Shown: positions 44,456-52,900 of the stretch, piece by piece
Layout: every line of letters starts with the position of its first letter
How positions within the stretch are numbered: the first letter of the stretch is position 1
Assembly (NCBI GenBank): GCA_015487555.1
Contig: WFPK01000078.1
Location: 1 to 58,341, forward strand
Direction of reading: 5' to 3'
Origin: Phycisphaerales bacterium
GTDB lineage: Bacteria; Planctomycetota; Phycisphaerae; Phycisphaerales; UBA1924
Length of the DNA stretch: 58,341 bases
Notes under the pieces: generated by a model
Database searches by the model: none
Told to the model about the DNA's origin: nothing
Seen by the model: the letters and a program-made list of their open reading frames with translations, nothing else
Translations under genes and position numbers: made by a program

Positions 44456-45274
44456 ATGCACATCCTCCTCACCAACGACGACGGGCTCTGCGCCCCAGGC
44501 ATCGAAGCACTCCACACCCACCTCGTCGGCTCATCCGATCATCCCGATCCACTCGGCGAGATCTTCACCGTCGCACCACTCACCGTCCAATCCGCCACAT
44601 CCCACGGCATCACCTTCCACTCGCCCCTGATGACCAAAGAAACCACCATCAATCACCACCCCGCCTTCGCAGTCGATGGACGACCCGCCGATTGCACCAA
44701 ACTCGCCCTGACCAACCTTTGGCCTGAAAAATACGGGCAAGGGGCACGCCCAGACCTTGTGATTTCAGGCATGAACGCCGGGGCCAACTGCGGGATCAAT
44801 GTCCTCTACTCAGGCACCGTCGCCGCAGCCATCGAAGCGGCATTCCTCGGCGTGCCCGCCATCGCCATCTCCCTGCACCTCGATAAAGAGCTCCAGTCCG
44901 ATCGCCCAAGCCCAGATTTCAACTTCGCTGCCCGAATCGCCCGGCGCGTGCTCGATCAGCTCCTCGCCGGTGGATTACCAAACCCCCACGAAATCCTCTC
45001 GATCAACATCCCCGCAACGGGTCGGCTCAAAGAAGACGCCCCGATCAAAGTCTGCCCAATGAACACCCACGCCATGATCGACCGCTTCGACGAGCGCACC
45101 TCGCCATCGGGTGATCGCTACTTCTGGGCATCGGGCTCGGGGCTCGACTTCCACGGCGCCGACGAGGGCACCGATGTCCCCGAGCTCCTCGATGGCGTGA
45201 TTACCGTCACACCCTTGAGCTATGACTTGACCGATCGCGCCCGGATGGGGTTCTGGTCTGAGCGTATTGGATAG
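44456..45274 (+). CDS. surE: 5'/3'-nucleotidase SurE
   Basis: SurE hydrolyses nucleoside monophosphates and some 3'-phosphates. The N-terminal MHILLTNDDGLCAPGI has the Asp-Asp metal site; VISGMNAGANCGINVLYSGTVAAA is the second motif. Length 272 is normal. It starts 30 bases after the sulfotransferase and may be co-transcribed. No good Shine-Dalgarno is visible before the ATG. In this position it may help turn over nucleotides left by PAPS use, but SurE is also found in many other contexts. Confidence 0.93.
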   Translation: MHILLTNDDGLCAPGIEALHTHLVGSSDHPDPLGEIFTVAPLTVQSATSHGITFHSPLMTKETTINHHPAFAVDGRPADCTKLALTNLWPEKYGQGARPDLVISGMNAGANCGINVLYSGTVAAAIEAAFLGVPAIAISLHLDKELQSDRPSPDFNFAARIARRVLDQLLAGGLPNPHEILSINIPATGRLKEDAPIKVCPMNTHAMIDRFDERTSPSGDRYFWASGSGLDFHGADEGTDVPELLDGVITVTPLSYDLTDRARMGFWSERIG

Positions 45275-45283
45275 CGAACCGAT

Positions 45284-45319
45284 AAAAAAATCAGCCGACG
45301 ATCCCAAAGGACTGTCGGC
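45284..45319 (-). terminator. rho-independent terminator for HDOD gene
   Basis: On the minus strand GCCGAC (45319-45314) pairs with GTCGGC (45299-45294) and is followed by a run of seven T (45290-45284). It lies between the convergent surE and HDOD genes. Confidence 0.7.
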
Positions 45320-45360
45320 CGACCATCTCTCATTCGTGTCCCCGAGCGTTCAGTCGGTCC

Positions 45361-46242
45361 CTACGATGCCTGATCGGGATCATTGAGTATCTCGGTAAGC
45401 TTCTCGACCAGATCGCTGATCATCTCTTCGGTCAGCTTGAGTTCTTCCATGACCTCAGTCTGAATCTTGAGCTCCGGATTATCAAGCCTCATCCCGCCTT
45501 CGACCATCGAAGCCATCACATCGGCTGCATGCACGACATATACGATCTTCTTGCACTCAGAAGGTGCCTGGGTCGGGTTGTGGTGATACCCAGCAGCTGC
45601 GATAAACGGCGCTGGGAACTTCCACTTCTCGCAGAGCCCCTTGCCAAAGTCCTGATGATTGGCACCAAAGATTTCTTCTTCGTTGTCGATGAGTGAAACG
45701 CTCGGGTTTCCATTCTCATCAATGTTGCACCGATCAATCGCGTCGATGAGCTTCGAGCGATCGTACTGCATCTCGACCATCACGCCGATATCGTGGATCA
45801 ACCCCGCAAGATACGCCTCGTCGCCGAGCCCCATCCCCAGCTGATCCGAGAGCATCTTCGAAGCAATCGCCACCGCGTTGGAATGATCCCACAAGTCCTT
45901 TGCACTACAGAACGGCGTGAGCTCGCCGCCACGGAACAACTTGGCCAATGATGCTGCGATCGCGATGTTCTTGACCGCGTTGAGCCCGAGCATCACAATC
46001 GCCCGGTTGATCGAAGCGATCTGCCCGGGCAACCCGTAGAACGACGAGTTGACGACTTTGAGAATCCGCGAGCACAACGCTGGGTCATTGCTGATAACCT
46101 CGTGCAAATCCTGAGCCGAGCTCGAAGGGTCTTCCACGAGGTCGATGATTTTGAGTGTCACCTCTGGCAGTGTTGCGATATGCGAAATTTCTTTGAGTGC
46201 ACCGGCAACAGATTGTTCGCGTTGTTCCTGAGTAGTCGTCAT
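45361..46242 (-). CDS. HDOD-domain signalling protein
   Basis: An HDOD domain fills most of the 293 residues: LPEVTLKIIDLVEDPSSSAQDLHEVISNDPAL, SSFYGLPGQIASINRAIVMLG, LAGLIHDIGVMVE and AAAGYHHNPTQAP. HDOD proteins act in signalling, stress or motility control and often lack hydrolase activity. ATG 46242 has GGGGAG seven bases upstream; an in-frame extension to 46326 has no family sequence. It may regulate the flagellar or glycosylation genes nearby, but this is only from position. Confidence 0.88.
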   Translation of the reverse strand: MTTTQEQREQSVAGALKEISHIATLPEVTLKIIDLVEDPSSSAQDLHEVISNDPALCSRILKVVNSSFYGLPGQIASINRAIVMLGLNAVKNIAIAASLAKLFRGGELTPFCSAKDLWDHSNAVAIASKMLSDQLGMGLGDEAYLAGLIHDIGVMVEMQYDRSKLIDAIDRCNIDENGNPSVSLIDNEEEIFGANHQDFGKGLCEKWKFPAPFIAAAGYHHNPTQAPSECKKIVYVVHAADVMASMVEGGMRLDNPELKIQTEVMEELKLTEEMISDLVEKLTEILNDPDQAS

Positions 46243-46408
46243 TCTTGGCTCCCCGTATAAATAGGTGGTTTGGGCGTATATCCACATCGGCCCACAAAGA
46301 ACACCACTTTGGCCTTCGTCCGACAATCACACAAGAATCGCCATCTCTGCCGAAGAATCTTACCAATATGTCCAAATAATCAGCACGGACCTTTTCACAA
46401 AGATGAGT

Positions 46409-47542
46409 TCAATAGGCACAGTGCTTGCGGACAAGGCTCGGCGAAGCAAAGTCAACCGACCCAAGCACCGCCGCGATCCGCTCGCCGCTGTGCCCATCAC
46501 CAAATGGATGCGCCGATCGCGCAAGGCCCGGCTCTGTGATCGCCTCAAACGCCCGCCGAATCGAATCCGCATCCTCATCCGCATGGGCCGACCACCCATC
46601 ACAGCGCTCGCGTCCGCGCTGCCGATCCCCGATATCCACACTCGGACACCCGATCGCTGCTGCTTCGATCAGCCCAGCTGACGAGTTGCCCACCAGTGCA
46701 CCGCCCGATTGCCCGACCCGCTTGAGGAGTCCGATAAACTCGGTTCGCACCAACTGCGGACACACCAACACATCAATCGGCGCCGATTCGATCGCAGCCA
46801 TGATCCCCCGCCGACCCGGATCAAGATTCGGATGCAGCACCAGCACCCGCTTGTCACCAAACGCCTCAAAAACAAGCTCCATCGCGCCCTGCTCCGCAGC
46901 ATCATCGCGCCCGATCGGGTGCATCAAAGCCACCACCTCAGGCGATCCAAGCTCGGCAAAGGCCCCATCGCCCATCGGCGGAATCGCATCGAGCCCATCA
47001 ATCGCAGGCGACCCGACCACATGCACCATCACCGGGTCTTCGCCCATCTTGATGATCCGGGCCGCGCTCGTTTGCGTCGCGGGGAAATGAATATGCGCAA
47101 GCTTGGTGATCGCATGGCGCATCGCCTCATCGGCCACCCCTTCCGCCCGATCACCGCCATGGATATGCGCGAGTGGATACCCCCCGATACTCGCAGCCGA
47201 CGCTGCCGCGAACGCCTCGATCCGATCGCCGAGCACCACCACGCAATCCGGGTTATTCATCTCCAACGATCGCCCAAAGCGTGAGATTCCCTTGCCCAAT
47301 GCCTCAACATCAGCCAATCGTCCGACCTGCCCCGCCGTCTGCATCGGGATCGAATCGGCGATCCCAAACTCGGCCTTCACCTCCCGAAAAGTCACCGCCG
47401 GCTGAACCAAGTGCGACCCGGCCACAACCACTCGGAGCTCGCAGTTCTCCTGTGCATGCACCGCGTACATGACAGGCCGAAGCAATCCAAACTCTGCTCG
47501 TGTCCCGGTGACCACCATGATTTTTTTCAGTTCATCACTCAC
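46409..47542 (-). CDS. neuC: hydrolysing UDP-GlcNAc 2-epimerase (NeuC/LegG type)
   Basis: NeuC-type enzymes make ManNAc (or the diacetamido analogue for legionaminic acid) from UDP sugars. VVTGTRAEFGLLRPVMYAV, VVLGDRIEAFAAASAA, HIHGGDRAEGVADEAMRHAITKLAHIHF and GNSSAGLIEAAAIGCPSVDIGDRQ are strong family motifs. The His-Gly-Gly is followed by Asp instead of the usual Glu. Length 377. The ATG overlaps the end of neuB by four bases. It is the last gene of the nonulosonic acid operon. NeuAc versus legionaminic acid cannot be settled from one gene. Confidence 0.9.
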   Translation of the reverse strand: MSDELKKIMVVTGTRAEFGLLRPVMYAVHAQENCELRVVVAGSHLVQPAVTFREVKAEFGIADSIPMQTAGQVGRLADVEALGKGISRFGRSLEMNNPDCVVVLGDRIEAFAAASAASIGGYPLAHIHGGDRAEGVADEAMRHAITKLAHIHFPATQTSAARIIKMGEDPVMVHVVGSPAIDGLDAIPPMGDGAFAELGSPEVVALMHPIGRDDAAEQGAMELVFEAFGDKRVLVLHPNLDPGRRGIMAAIESAPIDVLVCPQLVRTEFIGLLKRVGQSGGALVGNSSAGLIEAAAIGCPSVDIGDRQRGRERCDGWSAHADEDADSIRRAFEAITEPGLARSAHPFGDGHSGERIAAVLGSVDFASPSLVRKHCAY

Positions 47543-48627
47543 TCGAAATCCTCTTCCACCATCGGCACATCCGCCTCGATCGCCCGCGTAGCGGTGCGGC
47601 CAACGACGGTATCCAACTCATAGCCCAATATCCCCGTGCCCGGGCGTTTGATCGTGAGCATCTCGCGGGTGATGGTTGTACCAGGCGCGATATCGCATGC
47701 GCTGACCACGGATTGGCGCGAAACTTCGCGCACATCGCGCTCGCAATCGAGGACTTTCTTTTCGATAGGCCCGAAGTAGGTCAAGAATGGTTCCTTCGCT
47801 CGAACCTCTTTCAATATTTCAACACTGTCGTCATCGAAGTATGCACTCTGGGTGTATCGAACATACTCGGCAAACTGTTCAGGATTCAGCGAAGCCGCAT
47901 GATCTGGCCCTGTCGCGCTTGAATCGTATGTAAAATGCTTCTCAAAGACACAGACATTCAATGGCGAAAGCAACGGGCCGGGATGATGCGTTGCTGTGTG
48001 ATCACTGTACCCAATCGGACAATCCAACACCTCCCGCAGTGCATCACATCCGCTCAGTGCCGCGTCTTCAAGTGCTGTCGGATAACAACTCACACACTGC
48101 AACACCGCCAACCGATCCTTCGCATCATCGAGCCATCCAACCGCCCGAACCACCTCATCGAGCTCACTCGCCCCTGTGCTCACAATCATCGGCTTGCCCG
48201 TCGCTGCCAACGCTTCCAGCAAAGGACGATTCACAATATCCGGGCTCGCCGACTTGTACGCATCCCACGCGAGCATCTCCGCCACCTCGACGAGTTCCGT
48301 GCTAAACACCGTGACGATTGCATGAATACCTCGTTCGTGCGCACGATCGACGACTTGCGCCATCTCGCCGATTGTGAGTTCTAATCGCCGAAGCATCTCG
48401 ATCGGATCCGTCTCACCCGCGTTCTTCTGATACGCTGCGAGCTTGGCTGACTTGCTCATGAGCCGATCGGTCTCAAAGAACTGGAGCTTCACCGCATCGC
48501 CCCCCGCATCCGCCGCAGCATCGGTGAGTTCCAACGCGCGCGAAACCTCACCATCATGGTTCACACCAATCTCAGCGATGATGTACGGACGGTGGTTGAG
48601 TCCGATTGGTCGGCTTCCGATCTTCAT
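47539..48627 (-). CDS. neuB: nonulosonic acid (sialic/legionaminic) synthase with SAF domain
   Basis: This synthase joins PEP to ManNAc or a related sugar. IIAEIGVNHDGEVSRAL, AVKLQFFETDRLMS, ASPDIVNRPLLEALA, SYPTAL-like CVSCYPTALED, IGYSDHT and FEKHFTYD are family motifs; the C-terminal SAF (antifreeze-like) domain ends with GTGILGYELDTVVGR. Length 362 is normal. It sits between neuC and the inserted GxxExxY cassette, whose left inverted end begins 13 bases upstream of its ATG, so the cassette may have changed its expression. Confidence 0.93.
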   Translation of the reverse strand: MKIGSRPIGLNHRPYIIAEIGVNHDGEVSRALELTDAAADAGGDAVKLQFFETDRLMSKSAKLAAYQKNAGETDPIEMLRRLELTIGEMAQVVDRAHERGIHAIVTVFSTELVEVAEMLAWDAYKSASPDIVNRPLLEALAATGKPMIVSTGASELDEVVRAVGWLDDAKDRLAVLQCVSCYPTALEDAALSGCDALREVLDCPIGYSDHTATHHPGPLLSPLNVCVFEKHFTYDSSATGPDHAASLNPEQFAEYVRYTQSAYFDDDSVEILKEVRAKEPFLTYFGPIEKKVLDCERDVREVSRQSVVSACDIAPGTTITREMLTIKRPGTGILGYELDTVVGRTATRAIEADVPMVEEDFE

Positions 48628-48639
48628 GAGCAGAGTTTA

Positions 48640-48665
48640 CCACAGAGCACACAGAGCACACAGAG
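48640..48665 (+). repeat. left terminal inverted repeat of GxxExxY cassette
   Basis: CCACAGAGCACACAGAGCAC and six more bases. It matches the complement of 49244-49269 at 25 of 26 positions and contains internal direct copies of CACACAGAG. Confidence 0.9.
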
Positions 48666-48766
48666 AAGCGAGTCAGAGAAGGGAAAGAAATGAAAAATAG
48701 AAAGAGTAGAGGCAAGAAAAGAGGGAAAGAAAAGAGGGGAAGAGAGAGAAAAAAGAAAAGGAGGAG

Positions 48767-49135
48767 TTAGAGGGCGATGCGTTTGATGCCGGCTTTGAGG
48801 GCGTGTTCGTTGAAGTTGATGAGGAGCCCGAGCCGTTTGCCGCTGACTCTGAGATAACTCATCAACTGGGCGAAGTGTACCCGTTTGATCGCATCGACCG
48901 CCTTGAGTTCGATCACCACCCGATCCTCCACCACGAGATCCATCCGGAATCCAGATCGAACTACTCTGCCTTTGTACGCTACATCGCAGGGGACCTGCTG
49001 GGCCACCGAGAGCCCGGCCCGGCATAACTCATCGAGCAAACACACCTCATACACCGACTCCAACAACCCCGGCCCCAACTCCCGATGCGCCCGAATCGCA
49101 CACCCAATAATCTCATGGGTCAACTCAGCCTCCAA
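48767..49135 (-). CDS. GxxExxY protein
   Basis: The 122-residue protein has the name-giving motif GPGLLESVYEVCL near residue 20, then FRMDLVVEDRVVIELKAVD, which resembles a PD-(D/E)xK nuclease core (Asp, then E-x-K). The end LLINFNEHALKAGIKRIAL is also typical. Function is unknown; such genes often occur in many copies in planctomycetes, verrucomicrobia and others. Start is TTG 49135 with AGAGGTGA upstream. It is the only gene of the cassette with inverted ends. Confidence 0.88.
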   Translation of the reverse strand: MEAELTHEIIGCAIRAHRELGPGLLESVYEVCLLDELCRAGLSVAQQVPCDVAYKGRVVRSGFRMDLVVEDRVVIELKAVDAIKRVHFAQLMSYLRVSGKRLGLLINFNEHALKAGIKRIAL

Positions 49136-49141
49136 CCCATC

Positions 49142-49996
49142 TCACCTCTTTCGCTCTTTTCTCTCTCCACACTTTTTCCCCCCTCTTCTTCCTCCTCTTC
49201 CCCATCTTTCTTCTTTCTCTTCTCTTTCTTCTCTGCCTTCTTCCTCTGTGTGCCCTGTGTGCTCTGTGGCCAAATCCCCTTTCCCCCTTTGCCCCAAAAT
49301 CACATCCGCCACAACCTGATCCACCCGCGAATCAATATCAATCACATCACCCTCATTCGTCACAATCCCCCGCCGATCGTTGCCCAAGAAACAGTGGGGC
49401 CCCTCAGCTGCACCAACCCGCTTCATCAACGCATCAGAAGTCAACGCGATCACCCCGCCATCGGGCACCATCGCCGGCGGCAAATCTTGGCGACGAAAAC
49501 ATCCGTGATACAGCACCTCGCCATCCCAAGGCTGCACCACTCCAGATTCATCCACCCGCACCGTCCACCACGGATGATGCTTGCCGACCTGGGCATAACT
49601 CTGCACCGAATCACACCCCGATTCAACCAACATCTTCACCGCATCGTCAATCAAACCATCAGGCCGCACCGGCACATTGGCATACAAAATCACAATCGGC
49701 ATATCGGGCGATCCAACCGTTTCATACGCGTGCCTGGCTGCATCATCAATCGTTGCGGTATCGTGGGCAAGCTCAGCGGGTCGATCGACAATCGTACATC
49801 CCAGTTTGTGCGCACAAGCATTGACATCCGCATCATCCGACGACACGACGATCCGATCCACACACGCAGCATCCATCGCTGCCTCGATCGTCCATTGCGC
49901 ACAAGGCTTGCCCGCGAGCAACGCCGAGTTCTTGCCCGGCAATCCCTTCGAACCCGCCCTTGCCAGAATAATCACCAATGCGCCCGATTCACTCAT
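49142..49996 (-). CDS. neuA: acylneuraminate cytidylyltransferase, 3' end altered by the cassette
   Basis: NeuA activates sialic or related acids with CTP. VIILARAGSKGLPGKNSALL, TIEAAMDAACVDRIVVSSDD and ILYANVPVRPDGLIDDAV are the family motifs, and FLGNDRRGIVTNEGDVIDIDSRVDQ near the C-terminus is also typical. From residue 243 on, the frame reads through the right inverted end (ATEHTGHTE) and the pyrimidine tract into a Glu/Arg/Lys/Gly tail of 42 residues (EEEGREEREEKEERWG...), unlike the family. The natural end is therefore probably at about residue 242. The catalytic part looks complete. It starts three bases after the Maf-like gene stops. Confidence 0.88.
   Translation of the reverse strand: MSESGALVIILARAGSKGLPGKNSALLAGKPCAQWTIEAAMDAACVDRIVVSSDDADVNACAHKLGCTIVDRPAELAHDTATIDDAARHAYETVGSPDMPIVILYANVPVRPDGLIDDAVKMLVESGCDSVQSYAQVGKHHPWWTVRVDESGVVQPWDGEVLYHGCFRRQDLPPAMVPDGGVIALTSDALMKRVGAAEGPHCFLGNDRRGIVTNEGDVIDIDSRVDQVVADVILGQRGKGDLATEHTGHTEEEGREEREEKEERWGRGGRRGGKKCGERKERKR
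49244..49269 (-). repeat. right terminal inverted repeat of GxxExxY cassette
   Basis: Complement of 48640-48665 with a single difference (25 of 26). It codes for residues ATEHTGHTE of the neuA frame. Confidence 0.9.
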
Positions 49997-49999
49997 CGC

Positions 50000-52900
50000 T
50001 CACGCTGCACTCTCGTTGCTGCACACCGATCCGATGAGCTTGGGCTCGACCTTGGCGCCATCGCCCGTCGAGCGCATCGCGCTGAGCATCTTCTGGTATG
50101 CCTGCCCGATCCCCTCATCGAACGCATTGATCTGCCCGATCGGATCGCCATTGCGATCGACCACCGCGCCATCGCATTGGATATACATCGTCGACCGATC
50201 GAGCTGTTCTTGGCGATCGCGCGGGATCGGCAGTCGGCCGATGCGCTGGTCTGTAACATACTCGGAGAGCGGATCGAGCACCGCGCTGCCACAGAGCATC
50301 AGCCACTTATCGTAGAACTGCTCGATCTCCTCATACACCGCATCACACCGCGTCATCCGAGGCACAAACCAAGGCTGATCCAACCCCCCCGATCGACGAG
50401 CGCTTTGAAGCTCATCGAAAATTGTCTGAATCCGAACATACATCTCATCGAACCGATCCATCCCCGTCAACGAGGCATAAGTCGTCCGATGCTCAGCGAG
50501 CACATCGACCGACAAGATATCAATCCCCGACTCAAGCAGCTCCTTGGCATCAATCCCCTCGCGAAGCAGATCCGTCCGAAGCTCAACACTCGCGATCCCG
50601 TCTTCCTTGGCCAGCTGGGCAAAACCGATCGCGTCGGGGTGCATCAGCGGATCGCCCACGCCATCGAAAACCATCGCGATGTCATCGCGCAATGACCGGG
50701 CTTCAACAAAGAGCTTGTGCGCCTGGGCAAGGGTCAATACCGGACGCTCGATCGGTTCGATCGAGTTGCGTTTCCACACCCCCCAGTTCCCACTGGCCAA
50801 TCGTCCGGTGCAGGTTTCGAGCACAATCGTCCGCGGGCACAATCGCCCGGTGCGCCGGTGTGTTTGTGCAAAGCTTTCCACACACGCAACCCCACCTAGA
50901 TCAACAGGCAAACACGCTCTCGATCGCTCTTGATACGCCCGTCGCATTGTTTCGATCCGCTCGGGCGAATCGGCGATCACCCGTACACCCGCATCGCGCA
51001 TTGCCGGATCAACCTCTACGCACACGCCCTTGGCAATCGGATCAAACTGAGGCACAGTCGGGATATACCCCACCAATGCACCAAAGGTCGCAAAGTGATT
51101 CCCATCCTTGGCATACGACTGGGCCAACGCTTCAACAGTCTCCCGATCAATCACCATCGTCCCAAGCCCGGGGACAGCCTGCGAAAATGCGATCCGCTTC
51201 TGGACATCTTGACACCGATATCGCTCGATCGTCTGATCGACCAACTGCGGATCAATCATCGCCCAGTCGCCTCCGACAATCGCGCACGCGTCGATCTCAT
51301 GGGTGTGCATCACCGATGCAAGCAAACCTGGCTCGACCTGCTCGTCGTACACACCCAGCATCCCGATCGACCCACGCCAGCACTCGCTCGATTGCACCCG
51401 TGCGCTCCCAACTCGGCTCGCCCGCTGGCGAAACCGCGCCCGATCAACCCCCGCGATTCGCATCGGCAAACGCATCGAAAGCGACCCGACAAGCGAACCA
51501 ATCGCATCTGGATCGGGCGTGAGAATCGTGATCCCATCGAGCTCCTTGGCCCGATCGAGCCGGGCGAGCGTAAGCCCAAGAGTCGTAAGCCCATCACCCA
51601 TCGAAGCATCAAGCCCCCGGCGAGTCCCGAGCCCACCAAACTCAGGGTCGGCAATCACCACCGCATGCACCCGAACACAGCGATCCACACAATCCGCCGA
51701 ATCTGCTCGAAGCTTGGGATCGGACAGATTCTCCCTGGCTTCGTGGAGATTGTTGGCCTGCTTGGGTGCTTGGCCGACAAAGGCGGCCTTGGCAGCGCGG
51801 AGCTGATCCACAACCGATCGGGCTGCATCGCGAGTCCATCGCACATTGGTGATGTCCCGCTGAATCTGAAGCTCCTGACGATCGAGCACGCTGGCATCGG
51901 TGCTCATCTCGATCGCGCGATCCTCCTTCATCCGATTGAGCACCCCGACCTGATTCACCGCCTGGACAAATCCAAAAGCTACCGACAACTCCATCACCCG
52001 CTCGCCGATCCCTTGCACCTCAACAATCAACTTATTGATCTTGCGTTGATCACCTCGGCAATCACGCATCGAACTCAAAATCCCGATCGACTGCTCGCTG
52101 AGATATGCAATCCGTTCGCAATCTGCAATGACCGAATCAACCCGCTGGCACACCTTGGCCTTTGAATGCTCATCAGCCATGCTTGGGCTCGTAGTCGCTG
52201 GGATGTTGATTTTTTGGCGCGCCCCATACTGCTCGATCGCCTCTTCGAGTGTCATGACTTTGGTATGTTGCTTGCGCACGCCACCTTGGGTTGCATCAAT
52301 CACTGTCAGTCCATCGAGGGCGTCTTTTTGAAAACTCGCTTCGAACTGCGCCAGATAGGTTGACATCTGTTCGTCAGCATAAATCGAGTGCCCATAGATA
52401 TCCATCTTCTTGCGCAACAACCCTTTCATCCGCACGATCCGCTGCCACTCCATCATCTCGAGGGTATTGTGGGCGTTGAGCTCACCAGCCCAGACCTGAT
52501 GGATTGCTGCCCCAGCCGAGTAGTATTGTCCATCGGTGAATCCAAGGTCTTGTCCGATGAAGATCACCGGGTCGCACCCGAGATGCCGGGCGAAATAGTA
52601 ACACAGATGCGCCACCGTCGCGCCCATCGGCAGCTTGCCCATCTCACGGGTCAAATCCTCGCCGAGCAGATTATCGAGTGTGCCATCAGCAACACAGAGC
52701 ACCTCGCCGGGGAACGCATCGAGGATCGCCGGGTTGGCTTTGGTTTCAACCACCAACCGAATCCCTTCGACATCGGCTTCAGTAAGCCCTTCGTAGAACC
52801 GCTTGCTGATCTCGTGATAATCCAAAGCAGCGACAAAATCGGGCTTGATCCCCCGTTTGAGCATCTGCTTGAGCACCGTCTGTACCGCGATCACCACAAC

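Larger units (their letters stand above)
48640..49269. mobile_element. 630-bp cassette: GxxExxY gene between inverted ends and polypurine arms
   Basis: Inverted ends of 26 bp (48640-48665 and 49244-49269, one mismatch) surround a GxxExxY gene. Inside the left end lies an almost pure purine tract (about 48665-48770) and inside the right end an almost pure pyrimidine tract (about 49141-49243), so the arms are complementary in character and an RNA of it could fold into a long hairpin. No target duplication is seen. It lies between neuA and neuB. Removing 48640-49270 would join neuA codon TTG to TAA, giving a stop and a 12-base gap to neuB. It looks like a non-autonomous mobile cassette; no transposase is encoded. 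Confidence 0.65.

Noticed and set aside
49085..50695. 536-codon plus-strand frame over neuA and the Maf-like gene
   Set aside because: It is antisense to recognised proteins and is His/Arg/Ile-rich low-complexity, typical of shadows in this genome.
50930..52165. 411-codon plus-strand frame within the Maf-like gene
   Set aside because: Antisense shadow with no motif.
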